Origin: Planctomycetota bacterium
Lineage (GTDB): Bacteria; Planctomycetota; Planctomycetia; Pirellulales; S012-138
Assembly: GCA_026982835.1 (NCBI GenBank)
Contig: JALSGI010000650.1
Location: 1 to 12,498, forward strand
Length of the DNA stretch: 12,498 nt
Direction: 5' to 3'
Below are positions 6,548-12,498 of the stretch, piece by piece. Position numbers and translations under genes: made by a program. The notes under the pieces are model-generated. The model was not told the DNA's origin. It worked only from the letters and a program-made list of their open reading frames with translations, and did not search any database. The number at the start of each line of letters is the position of its first letter. Positions within the stretch are counted from its first letter, which is position 1.

Positions 6548-6907
6548 ATGCGGAAGCTGTTGCCAAGGTTATGGAACGACCAGCAAGGGGTGGTCCAAGC
6601 GGCCGAGATGGTGCTGATCGCCACCGTGGTGCTGCTGGGAGTGATGGTGGGAATGGCTACCTGGCGCGACGGGATCAACAACGAAATGGCCGACGTGGCC
6701 CAGGCCCTGGACGACTTCGACCAAAGCTACACCGTGGCCCCGCTAACGTTCGTGCTGCCCGGCCCTGGCGGCGGCAGCCTGACGATCACCATCGGCCCGT
6801 TCGGCTTCCTGGACACCGACGACTTTTGCGACAACGGCGGCACCACCACCGAGCACTGCATCACCATCGGCACGGTGAGCGGCCCGCCGGACGGCACAGA
6901 CGATTAG
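6548..6907 (+). CDS. Flp-like pilin 1 (large, with C-terminal extension)
   Basis: A 119-residue prepilin. The leader 'MRKLLPRLWNDQQG' is short and basic and is followed by 'VVQAAEMVLIATVVLLGVMV', a hydrophobic helix with the conserved Glu of the Flp/type IV pilin family. It aligns without gaps to the second pilin: LWxDQ, AE, LIATV, then 'WRDGINNEMADVAQAL' versus 'VREAIVNELADLAAAI'. After this common core of about 55 residues it has an extra domain rich in Gly/Thr/Asp with two cysteines ('DDFCDNGG' and 'TEHCITI'), possibly a disulfide. Flp pilins are usually much shorter. The ATG at 6548 follows an AAAAGGGGGG ribosome site. The stop TAG (6905-6907) lies in a 17-bp tandem duplication. Confidence 0.8.
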   Translation: MRKLLPRLWNDQQGVVQAAEMVLIATVVLLGVMVGMATWRDGINNEMADVAQALDDFDQSYTVAPLTFVLPGPGGGSLTITIGPFGFLDTDDFCDNGGTTTEHCITIGTVSGPPDGTDD

Positions 6908-6923
6908 ACGGCACAGACGATTA
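6890..6923 (+). repeat. Perfect 17-bp tandem duplication across the pilin 1 stop
   Basis: GACGGCACAGACGATTA occurs twice in a row (6890-6906 and 6907-6923). The stop TAG of pilin 1 is made at the junction: TA from copy 1 and G from copy 2. Copy 2, read from its first base, would give Asp-Gly-Thr-Asp-Asp-TAA, so the parental gene may have ended in TAA at the same peptide. This looks like a recent duplication that left the protein end unchanged. Confidence 0.85.
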
Positions 6924-7003
6924 ACTGCTTTTTTCGATTTGTCTTTTTCCAACTGGCAATTAACGTGGACCTTAGAACCACTTTCCCCAAGGTGGAACGA
7001 CCG

Positions 7004-7213
7004 ATGAGCCTGTGGCACGAATTGTGGAGCGACCAACGCGGCGGGGTCAACTCCGCCGAGCTGATGCTGATTGCAACGGTGATCATCATCGGGGCCTTGC
7101 CCGGACTGGGCGCGGTGCGCGAGGCGATCGTCAACGAGCTAGCGGACCTGGCCGCGGCCATCGGCGGCACCACCGGCACCACCGGGGCCATCTCCATCTC
7201 GGGGAGCGACTAA
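7004..7213 (+). CDS. Flp-like pilin 2 (short)
   Basis: A 69-residue prepilin close to the usual Flp size. The leader 'MSLWHELWSDQRGG' is followed by 'VNSAELMLIATVIIIGALPG'. Cleavage after the second Gly puts Glu at +5, the canonical Flp arrangement (G/xxxxE). The C-terminus is a low-complexity Gly/Thr/Ser tail ('GGTTGTTGAISISGSD'). The ATG at 7004 has AAGGTGG eight bases upstream; an in-frame GTG at 6965 gives a longer and less pilin-like leader. The 96-bp gap after pilin 1 is AT- and T-rich, so a separate promoter is possible but not identified. The prepilin peptidase follows 33 bp downstream. Confidence 0.82.
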   Translation: MSLWHELWSDQRGGVNSAELMLIATVIIIGALPGLGAVREAIVNELADLAAAIGGTTGTTGAISISGSD

Positions 7214-7246
7214 GCCGACGCACGAAGCGCCGAGGGACCAACGCCG

Positions 7247-7771
7247 ATGGAACCGACCGTGGTATTGTGGGCTGTGCTGGTGGTGCTGTTCACCGCCGCC
7301 GCTGCGGTGGTGGATGTGCGCACCCACCGTCTGCCCAACCTGCTGACCGTGCCGGCGTTTGTCCTGGGCGTGGTGTTTCACGTGCTATGGGGCCTGGTCA
7401 CCCAGGGGCCCTGGGGGGCCTTGAGCGGCTTGGGCTGGTCCCTGGGCGGTTTTGCCGTGGGATTCGGCATCTTGTTTGTCCTCTGGCTCATCGGCGGGGG
7501 AGGCGGCGGAGATGTGAAGTTCATGGGCGCCCTGGGCGCGTGGCTGGGCGCTTGGAATACGGCGGTGGTGTTCGTGGCCAGCGCGCTGATCAACGTGGTG
7601 CTGATCGCCCTGATCCGCACCTGGCAGTTCGTGGAAGGCAAAAAACCGCAGCGGGTCCAGGACTCCGACCCCCGCGTCCGCCGGCGGGCCATGTCCTACG
7701 GGCTGCCGGTGGCGTTGGCCACCTGGGCCGTGCTGGCCCTGCAACTGTGGAGCCAGGCCCGGGCGGGATGA
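7247..7771 (+). CDS. cpaA: Prepilin peptidase, CpaA/TadV type (A24 family)
   Basis: A 174-residue integral membrane aspartic protease that removes the leader of Flp pilins and pseudopilins. The two catalytic aspartates of the A24 family are visible: Asp23 in 'AAVVDVRTHRLPN' and Asp89 in 'GGGGDVKFMGALGAW' (the GxGD motif). There are about five to six hydrophobic segments (residues 5-22, 35-50, 60-82, 95-117 and 152-170). It lacks the N-terminal zinc-binding methylase domain of PilD, as is usual for Tad systems. A run of six glycines precedes Asp89. Placed directly behind the two pilin genes, it probably processes them. The start at 7247 has GAGGGA upstream. Confidence 0.93.
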   Translation: MEPTVVLWAVLVVLFTAAAAVVDVRTHRLPNLLTVPAFVLGVVFHVLWGLVTQGPWGALSGLGWSLGGFAVGFGILFVLWLIGGGGGGDVKFMGALGAWLGAWNTAVVFVASALINVVLIALIRTWQFVEGKKPQRVQDSDPRVRRRAMSYGLPVALATWAVLALQLWSQARAG

Positions 7772-7793
7772 AACAAACGGCAACGGAGCAACC

Positions 7794-8231
7794 ATGTACT
7801 CGGTTCGGCGAACGACAACCACTGGCCTGCACCCCCAGCGCACCGCCGCGCTGCTGACGACCGAAATGTTGTTCGTCCTGCCTATCTTCGGCGTTTTGCT
7901 GGCCGGGATGGTCGAGCTGGGACTGCTGGTGCAAGGCCACAACGTGGTCCAGTTGGCGGCCATCGAGGGGGCCCGCGCCGCCTCGCTCCACTACCCCCAC
8001 ACCGACCAACGCGACCAGGCCATCCTGGCCGCGGTGCACCAGGTGCTGGGCAAGCAGCAGTGGAAGGACGCCGCCGTGGTGCTGTTTGCCGGAAACCACG
8101 TCTCCGGAGAGCCGGTGACGGTGATCGTGCAACTGCCCATGAGCCAAGTGGCTCCCGACTTGCTGGGACCGCTGGGCATCAGCATCCAAGGGCGGCTGCT
8201 GGTGGCCCAGGCCACCATGACCAAACAGTAG
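7794..8231 (+). CDS. tadE: TadE-like pseudopilin
   Basis: A 145-residue TadE-family protein. The N-terminus has a basic stretch, then 'ALLTTEMLFVLPIFGVLLAG', the TadE pattern with conserved Glu (Glu24), Leu-Pro and a hydrophobic helix. 'GHNVVQLAAIEGARAASL' follows, matching the family's second signature. If cut as in other TadE proteins, the residue before the scissile bond would be Ala19 rather than Gly, with Glu at +5. The remainder is a small exported domain ending in 'ISIQGRLLVAQATMTKQ'. Pseudopilins of this family are needed for pilus assembly but are not the major subunit. It starts 22 bp after the peptidase gene. Confidence 0.85.
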   Translation: MYSVRRTTTTGLHPQRTAALLTTEMLFVLPIFGVLLAGMVELGLLVQGHNVVQLAAIEGARAASLHYPHTDQRDQAILAAVHQVLGKQQWKDAAVVLFAGNHVSGEPVTVIVQLPMSQVAPDLLGPLGISIQGRLLVAQATMTKQ

Positions 8232-8292
8232 GAACGCGAAACACCACAACCTTTCCTTGCACAAGGAACCACGCCAAACAAGGGGGAAGGAA

Positions 8293-9237
8293 ATGAGTGC
8301 GGCAACGATTCGGATCACGTTTTTGGCCGTGCTGGTGGGGCTCGGGGGAGCCTACGCCGTGCGCAGCTACCTGACGCCCCAGCAAAAACCCAAACAGCAG
8401 CAAACCGTCACCGTCCCGTTGGCGGCCCTGGACATCCCCGCCGGGCGGACCGTCCGCTTGGGCGATATCGCCCTCACCCCCATGTCCCGCTCCCAGCTGA
8501 AAAAAATCTCGCCCAAGAACGGCTACATCATGATGGACCCCCAGCAGATCATCGGCCGCACCCTGCGCCAGCCGCTCCAGCGCGGCCAGCCCTTCTCCAC
8601 CACCAGCCTCTACCCGGAAGGTCTGGGCCCGGACGTGGTGAGCATGCTGGAGCCGGGTTATCGGGCCGTCACCCTGCGGATGGAAGACCCGGGCGATTAT
8701 ACCTTGCTGCCCGGCTACATGGTCGATGTGCTCTTCCGTCACAATCCGCAGCCGGGATCCACCTCCGCCGCGCTGCCGGAGATGACCATCACCCTGCTGC
8801 AAGGGGTGAAGGTGCTGAGCGTGCGGCGGTTGGGTTCGGACCCCCTGCCGGCCGGACAGGTGCAGGGCGTGGCCCCGGCCCCCTCGGACGATCCTGTGCT
8901 GGTCACCCTGGCCGTCACGCTGGAACAGGCCAGCGTGCTGCACCATGTGCAAGGCCGGGGCGAGCTGCGGCTGGTGCCCCGGGCGGCCAACGACGTGGAC
9001 ATCTCCGGCTACCAGAAGAAAGTCACCCTGGAGGAGATTCTGGACCTGGGACGCCCCTCCCCCCTGACCATGTTCCGCACCGACATCTACCGCGGCACGC
9101 AGCTTGAGACGAAGGTGTTCAACGGGCTGGGTCAGTTGGTGCAACAGACGGTCAACAACCCGCCCTCCACTCCGGCGATCCAGAGCGGCGCAGCGGGTGC
9201 CGGTGCCGGCGGAGGTGGCGGGGGCGGCGGAGGCTAG
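8293..9237 (+). CDS. cpaB: Flp pilus assembly protein CpaB/RcpC (SAF domain)
   Basis: A 314-residue periplasmic protein with an N-terminal membrane anchor (residues about 6-23, 'IRITFLAVLVGLGGAYAV'). The SAF domain starts near residue 38, with 'VPLAALDIPAGRTVRLGDIA' as the hallmark. The RcpC/CpaB domain follows ('GYRAVTLRMEDPGDYTLLPG', 'GYMVDVLFR') and continues to 'TLAVTLEQASVLHHVQGRGE'. In Tad systems CpaB is associated with the secretin and may contact peptidoglycan or sugar through the SAF fold. The start at 8293 is chosen because GGGGAAGGAA lies just before it; an upstream in-frame start at 8257 would place a polar stretch before the anchor. The C-terminus ends in an unusual Gly/Ala tail with nine consecutive glycines. 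Confidence 0.92.
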   Translation: MSAATIRITFLAVLVGLGGAYAVRSYLTPQQKPKQQQTVTVPLAALDIPAGRTVRLGDIALTPMSRSQLKKISPKNGYIMMDPQQIIGRTLRQPLQRGQPFSTTSLYPEGLGPDVVSMLEPGYRAVTLRMEDPGDYTLLPGYMVDVLFRHNPQPGSTSAALPEMTITLLQGVKVLSVRRLGSDPLPAGQVQGVAPAPSDDPVLVTLAVTLEQASVLHHVQGRGELRLVPRAANDVDISGYQKKVTLEEILDLGRPSPLTMFRTDIYRGTQLETKVFNGLGQLVQQTVNNPPSTPAIQSGAAGAGAGGGGGGGGG

Positions 9238-9358
9238 TTGGCCTCCCTTGCATAACCTGCCCCCTCGCCTGCTCCCCCCGGTGTGCCTGCTCCTCCCCGC
9301 GGTCCGGCGGTGCCGGGGGGAAGGGGCCTCCCTGGAGAGTTGCAGCCGGAGAGAAACC

Positions 9359-10657
9359 ATGAAGTGTCTGCTGGCACGGCAAAAGGGCGCCGGGATACCC
9401 CGGGCAGCGGTTCCCAAGGCCGCAAGGGCCGGCGTTTTTTCCCGAGGCGGTCTGCGGAGCCGAAGCTCCCGGGCCGGACTGGCCCTGGTGGGCACGCTCA
9501 TGGCCCTGGCTCTGGCTCTGGCCTGCGTGGGCGTGGCCGTGGAGCTGGCCCTGCTGGGAGCCCACCGCCAGCAACTACGCTGCATCTGTGAAAACGCTGC
9601 CCGAGCCGGAGCGGCCGCCTTGCACGACCCGGCCGTGCTCTACCTGGGCCCCGAGCAAGCCGCCACCCCGGGCCGCAACACCAGCCGCCACCGGGAAGTG
9701 CAGCGGTGCGTGCAGCAGGCCCTGGCCCAGACCCCCTTAGAGGGCAAGCCGCTGCCGCTGCGCTACGACAACTGCGACAGCCCCGACGAAGACCTGCTGA
9801 TCGGCTACCTGGAACACCCCCACCCAGGACAACCCCTCTATCCCTGGCACCAGGCAAGCTGGTGCAACACGGTACGCATCCAGGGCTGGTGCCGCCAGGA
9901 TCGGGCCAACGCGGTGAGCTTGGCCGTGGGGCGTTTTCTGGGTCTGGCCCAGGCCCAACTCCACGTCGCCGTGCAGGCCACGTTGGAACAACGGATTGCC
10001 GGCTTTGAGCCCTCGCCGCATGCGCCGGTGCCGTTGGCTCCCGTGGCCGTGCAGTTCCAGGGGAACGAAGCAAGCTGGTGGAGCCAGGCTTGCCGCTGCC
10101 CGGCTCGGCCCGGGGAGAACGACCGCTACCGCGTCTCGGCCCAGGGTCGCGTGGGCCGCGGCAGCGACGGGATTCCCGAAATCCAGCTCCGCATCCCCTG
10201 GCGGCACGGAACGAAAGAACCCCGCAGCTCCGGAAACGCCTGGCTGCTGCGGCTGGGTGAGGTCCCCTCGACGAATCGCTGGCTGCGCGTGCTTCGCCAC
10301 GGGGCCACCGCCCAGGACCTGGCCGCCCAGGGTGGCCGGATCTCGCTTCAAGGCTCATCCAGCCGCGTGTGGCTGTGGCGGCCCGGCCACTACCAGGTGA
10401 CCGAGCTTCGGCAGGGGCTGGAGTCGGTGCTGGGCAAGGTGCGCATCTGGCCGCTGGTAGTTCCCCCCGCAGGCCGCGACGGGGCAACCCAGGTGGTCTT
10501 CTTCGCCGCCGGGCAGGTGGTCGGCGTGCAGCTGGATGCCAAGCACCAGCTGCTGATCGTGTGGGTGCAGCCGGCGCTGCTGCGCACCTCCACGGCCCTG
10601 ATCGATCCCCAGCGGGTACGCAATCCCTGGATCGGCAAGGTGCTGGTCAGTCAATAG
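9359..10657 (+). CDS. TadG-like pilus-associated protein
   Basis: A 432-residue protein placed where TadG-type minor pseudopilins are found. After a basic N-terminal region (residues 1-40) comes one hydrophobic helix (about 41-66, 'LALVGTLMALALALACVGVAVELALL'), then 'HRQQLRCICENAARAGAAAL'. This matches the 'LQxAADAAALAGA' signature of Tad-domain proteins. The exported part has eight cysteines, all before the middle of the protein, suggesting disulfides. No von Willebrand domain, common in long TadG proteins, was recognised. The start at 9359 has GGAGAG five bases upstream, and the 121-bp gap before it seems non-coding. The assignment rests on the N-terminal signature and the neighbours, so a lineage-specific pseudopilin is an alternative. 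Confidence 0.72.
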   Translation: MKCLLARQKGAGIPRAAVPKAARAGVFSRGGLRSRSSRAGLALVGTLMALALALACVGVAVELALLGAHRQQLRCICENAARAGAAALHDPAVLYLGPEQAATPGRNTSRHREVQRCVQQALAQTPLEGKPLPLRYDNCDSPDEDLLIGYLEHPHPGQPLYPWHQASWCNTVRIQGWCRQDRANAVSLAVGRFLGLAQAQLHVAVQATLEQRIAGFEPSPHAPVPLAPVAVQFQGNEASWWSQACRCPARPGENDRYRVSAQGRVGRGSDGIPEIQLRIPWRHGTKEPRSSGNAWLLRLGEVPSTNRWLRVLRHGATAQDLAAQGGRISLQGSSSRVWLWRPGHYQVTELRQGLESVLGKVRIWPLVVPPAGRDGATQVVFFAAGQVVGVQLDAKHQLLIVWVQPALLRTSTALIDPQRVRNPWIGKVLVSQ

Positions 10658-10732
10658 CCGCTGGCATTTTGGGGGGGCTTGAATCATCCTGGAACCCAAA
10701 GAGGCATTTCCCATCCCCGCCAGGAGGCCACG

Positions 10733-12154
10733 ATGAGCAATTCCGCTTCGGCCGTAACGACCGGCAACGGCACGCCCCAACAGCACGACACCCAGCCCCA
10801 GCTGCGCTACACCTTCCAACAGTGGGACCAGCAGCGCCGGCAGCTGCCCGAGCACGCCGATCCGGAGCGGGTCCGCTTCCAGGAGATCAAAACCCGCATT
10901 CACCAGCAGTTGGTCGAGTCGCTGGACCTTTCGGCCGTGCGCCCCGAGGACCAACCCTACCTGCTGCAACAGATGCGGCAACTGGTCCAGCAGGCGGTGG
11001 CCCAGGGCCGCTGGGAGCTGCTGCCCGAGCAACGCAACCGCATGGCCGAAGAGCTGATGGACGAGCTATTCGGGCTGGGGCCGCTGGAGCCGCTGATGCG
11101 CGACCCGGAAATCACCGACATCCTGGTCAACGATCCCTACACGGTCTATGTGGAGCGGCGCGGCCGCCTGGAGCTGACCGACGTGGTGTTCGCCGATCAG
11201 GAGCACCTGTGGCGCCTGATCCAGCGGATCGTGGCCCGGCTGGGACGCCGCATCGACGAGGCCAGCCCCATGGTCGATGCCCGGCTGCCGGACGGCTCGC
11301 GGGTCAACGCGGTGGTGCCGCCGCTGGCCCTGGGCGGGCCGTGTCTTTCCATCCGGCGGTTCGGCTTCCGCCCGCTGGAGATCGAGGACCTGCTCGCCGG
11401 CGGTTCTCTGCCGCAGCAGGTGGTCCGCTTCCTGGCCGCGGCCATTCAGGCGCGGGTGAGCATGGTCATCTCCGGCGGCACGGGGGCCGGAAAGACCACC
11501 CTGCTGAACGCCTTGAGCCGCTACATCCCCGCCGAGGAACGCATCATCACCATCGAGGACTCCGCCGAGCTGATCCTGCGCAACCGGCACTGGGTGCGGC
11601 TGGAAACCCGGCTGCCCAACATCGAAGGCCAAGGCGAGGTGACCCAGCGCGACCTGGTGCGCAACAGCCTCCGCATGCGGCCCGATCGCATCATCGTGGG
11701 CGAGGTGCGCGGCCCGGAAGTCTGGGACATGCTCCAGGCGATGAACACCGGGCACGAAGGGAGCCTGACCACCGTGCACGCCAACTCGGCCCCCGACGCC
11801 TTGATCCGGCTGGAGATGATGATCCAGCTGGCCGGTTCGCATATTCCCATCGAAGTGATCCGGCAGTACATCGCCAGCGGCATCCAGTTGGTGGTCCACC
11901 TGGCCCGACTCAAGGGCGGACGCCGCCGCTTGATGCAGGTGGTGGAAATCCAATCGGCCGAAAAAGGCCAGTACCGCCTGGTGCCCCTGTTCGGCTTTCG
12001 CCAGACGGGCGTGGACGCCCGAGGCGGGGCCACGGGCCACTTTTTCGCCACCGGCCAGGAGCCGCAGTGCGCCCAGCGGATCGCTGAGATGGGCGTGGAA
12101 CTGCCCCCGGACTTGTTCGCCGCCTGCGAGCGCCTGGAGCCGTCTGCATCGTAG
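10733..12154 (+). CDS. cpaF: Tad pilus secretion ATPase CpaF/TadA
   Basis: A 473-residue cytoplasmic hexameric ATPase that powers pilus assembly. The N-terminal region (1-115) is Gln-rich and helical and has no known catalytic role. The CpaF-type domain begins near 'LFGLGPLEPLMRDPEITDIL'. Key motifs are Walker A 'GGTGAGKTT' (248-256, Lys254), the Asp box 'RIITIEDSAEL', Walker B 'RIIVGEVRG' (319-327, Glu324) and the His box with His349 in 'TTVHANSAPDALIRLE'. These define the VirB11/GspE-like superfamily, and the overall similarity is to CpaF. AGGAGG five bases before the ATG at 10733 fixes the start. Normally the platform genes tadB and tadC follow directly; here 344 bp of repeats follow instead. 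Confidence 0.95.
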   Translation: MSNSASAVTTGNGTPQQHDTQPQLRYTFQQWDQQRRQLPEHADPERVRFQEIKTRIHQQLVESLDLSAVRPEDQPYLLQQMRQLVQQAVAQGRWELLPEQRNRMAEELMDELFGLGPLEPLMRDPEITDILVNDPYTVYVERRGRLELTDVVFADQEHLWRLIQRIVARLGRRIDEASPMVDARLPDGSRVNAVVPPLALGGPCLSIRRFGFRPLEIEDLLAGGSLPQQVVRFLAAAIQARVSMVISGGTGAGKTTLLNALSRYIPAEERIITIEDSAELILRNRHWVRLETRLPNIEGQGEVTQRDLVRNSLRMRPDRIIVGEVRGPEVWDMLQAMNTGHEGSLTTVHANSAPDALIRLEMMIQLAGSHIPIEVIRQYIASGIQLVVHLARLKGGRRRLMQVVEIQSAEKGQYRLVPLFGFRQTGVDARGGATGHFFATGQEPQCAQRIAEMGVELPPDLFAACERLEPSAS

Positions 12155-12173
12155 CTTGGCGTGCGGCTACCGG

Positions 12174-12194
12174 CTTGCGACTTGCGGCTTGCAC
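12174..12194 (+). repeat. Three-copy heptamer repeat
   Basis: CTTGCGA, CTTGCGG and CTTGCAC follow each other in a perfect 7-bp register. Similar GGCTTGCGGCTTGC strings seem familiar from intergenic planctomycete DNA, but I cannot verify that here. Confidence 0.55.
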
Positions 12195-12210
12195 TGGAGC
12201 TTCCGCTCCA
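12195..12210. repeat. Hairpin TGGAGC-TTCC-GCTCCA
   Basis: A perfect 6-bp stem with a TTCC loop, directly after the heptamer repeat. A second hairpin at 12425-12438 has the same loop and the same loop-closing GC step, so both may belong to one repeat family. Confidence 0.6.
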
Positions 12211-12227
12211 TGGCGAGAGTAAAGAGC

Positions 12228-12245
12228 CCCCCGCGTTAGCGGGGG
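12228..12245. repeat. REP-like palindrome CCCCCGC-GTTA-GCGGGGG
   Basis: A perfect 7-bp GC stem with a GTTA loop. The sequence around it (GAGCCCCCCGCGTTAGCGGG) is one I recall as a dispersed palindrome in planctomycete genomes. It could act as a REP-type element or a transcription attenuator. Confidence 0.65.
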
Positions 12246-12293
12246 AAGTCACTGGAACAAAGACACAAGAACAAACCGCCGGTTGGCACAACT

Positions 12294-12328
12294 GGGAGGG
12301 CGAGGCTCCCGCCGAGCCGCTGAAGCGG
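12294..12328. repeat. Cluster of overlapping small palindromes
   Basis: Several mutually exclusive stems overlap: GGGAG/CTCCC (12294-12310), GGCT/AGCC (12304-12318) and CCGC-TGAA-GCGG (12317-12328). One reading frame gives Trp-Glu-Gly-Glu-Ala-Pro-Ala-Glu-Pro, a peptide I associate with spurious ORFs over a common planctomycete repeat rather than a protein. Confidence 0.55.
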
Positions 12329-12424
12329 AGAAAAGGCAGCCATAACGAAAAAACGTCAACGGTACCAGCAGCGAGCCGCCAGCTTCGTACGTGTTTAGCC
12401 AGCTAGCATAGGAACGCCAGATGT

Positions 12425-12438
12425 GGTGCTTCCGCACC
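12425..12438. repeat. Hairpin GGTGC-TTCC-GCACC
   Basis: A perfect 5-bp stem with the same TTCC loop as the hairpin at 12195-12210. The two arms differ by a compensating change (A-T versus T-A in the stem), which suggests that pairing itself is conserved. Confidence 0.5.
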
Positions 12439-12498
12439 CGGCAAGAACAAAACGCGTTTGTGGAAAACAACGCGGAAAGTGGACCTCCGGCTCACCAG

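Larger units (their letters stand above)
12155..12498. other. Repeat-rich non-coding region after cpaF
   Basis: No gene could be supported in these 344 bp; the open frames run through palindromes and lack family resemblance or ribosome sites. The region contains a heptamer repeat and several hairpins, listed separately. None is followed by a T-run, so a classical rho-independent terminator is not evident, though the hairpins could still slow transcription. From memory, the GC-rich palindromes resemble dispersed repeats of planctomycete genomes. Confidence 0.65.

Noticed and set aside
9238..9358. Small gene between cpaB and the TadG-like gene
   Set aside because: The only open frame is the Pro/Leu/Arg-rich upstream extension of the TadG-like frame, without a start signal. 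The ribosome site directly before 9359 marks the true start.
8179..9585. 468-codon minus-strand open frame across cpaB
   Set aside because: It is opposite a clear SAF-domain protein, has no motif and has a skewed composition.
10369..12087. 572-codon plus-strand open frame overlapping cpaF
   Set aside because: It is longer than cpaF but reads as Ala/Gly/Pro/Arg-rich noise. The alternative frame contains all the ATPase motifs.
12195..12245. Rho-independent terminator after cpaF
   Set aside because: Good stems are present but no T-run follows either of them on either strand.
12161..12406. 81-codon frame containing 'WEGEAPAEP' and 'SKEPPALAGEV'
   Set aside because: The peptide is the translation of palindromic repeats; it has no ribosome site and no protein family resemblance.

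Overview
The window is GC-rich and densely coding. It most likely comes from a planctomycete (Planctomycetota, Pirellula-like). I infer this from the mix of protein families: a PQQ beta-propeller secretory protein, a TPR lipoprotein, a HEAT-repeat protein and a Tad pilus locus with planctomycete-style small pilins. The right end also carries short palindromic repeats that resemble, from memory, dispersed repeats of planctomycete genomes. No rRNA, tRNA, CRISPR array, transposase or phage gene is visible.

Left half (1-6093): small gene groups on both strands. A secreted PQQ-like beta-propeller protein (+, 206-1558) runs into a cupin gene (-, 1555-1941), and the two share a CTAG that supplies both stop codons. 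The cupin gene lies 28 bp downstream of a TPR-like lipoprotein gene (-, 1970-2941). A 278-bp divergent region with a G-quadruplex-type motif leads to a HEAT-repeat protein (+, 3220-4833). That gene is coupled by ATGA to a single-pass membrane protein of unknown role (+, 4830-5351). Converging on these, 12 bp away, is a two-gene unit on the minus strand: a [2Fe-2S] ferredoxin (5746-6093) followed by a PII-type signal protein (5364-5714).

Right half (6548-12154): one plus-strand cluster for a Tad/Flp-type pilus. It encodes two paralogous Flp-like pilins, a prepilin peptidase (CpaA/TadV), a TadE-like pseudopilin, CpaB/RcpC, a TadG-like protein and the CpaF/TadA secretion ATPase. The pilins would be cut by the peptidase and assembled using energy from the ATPase. 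CpaB and the TadE/TadG-like proteins would act in the envelope. The secretin (CpaC/RcpA), TadZ/CpaE and the platform proteins TadB/TadC are not in the window. The cluster ends in 344 bp of repeat-rich non-coding DNA.

The most interesting region is the 454-bp divergent intergenic stretch (6094-6547) between the ferredoxin-PII unit and the pilin genes. It holds a strong sigma-54 (-24/-12) promoter match pointing at the pilins. Three perfect inverted repeats lie upstream at about -52 to -148; one is a 17-bp TGCA...TGCA palindrome with NtrC-like geometry. Together with the PII gene next door, this suggests (inference) that pilus expression is switched by an RpoN activator, possibly by nitrogen or redox state. 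The PII protein is itself odd: its T-loop is intact but the C-loop arginines are missing.
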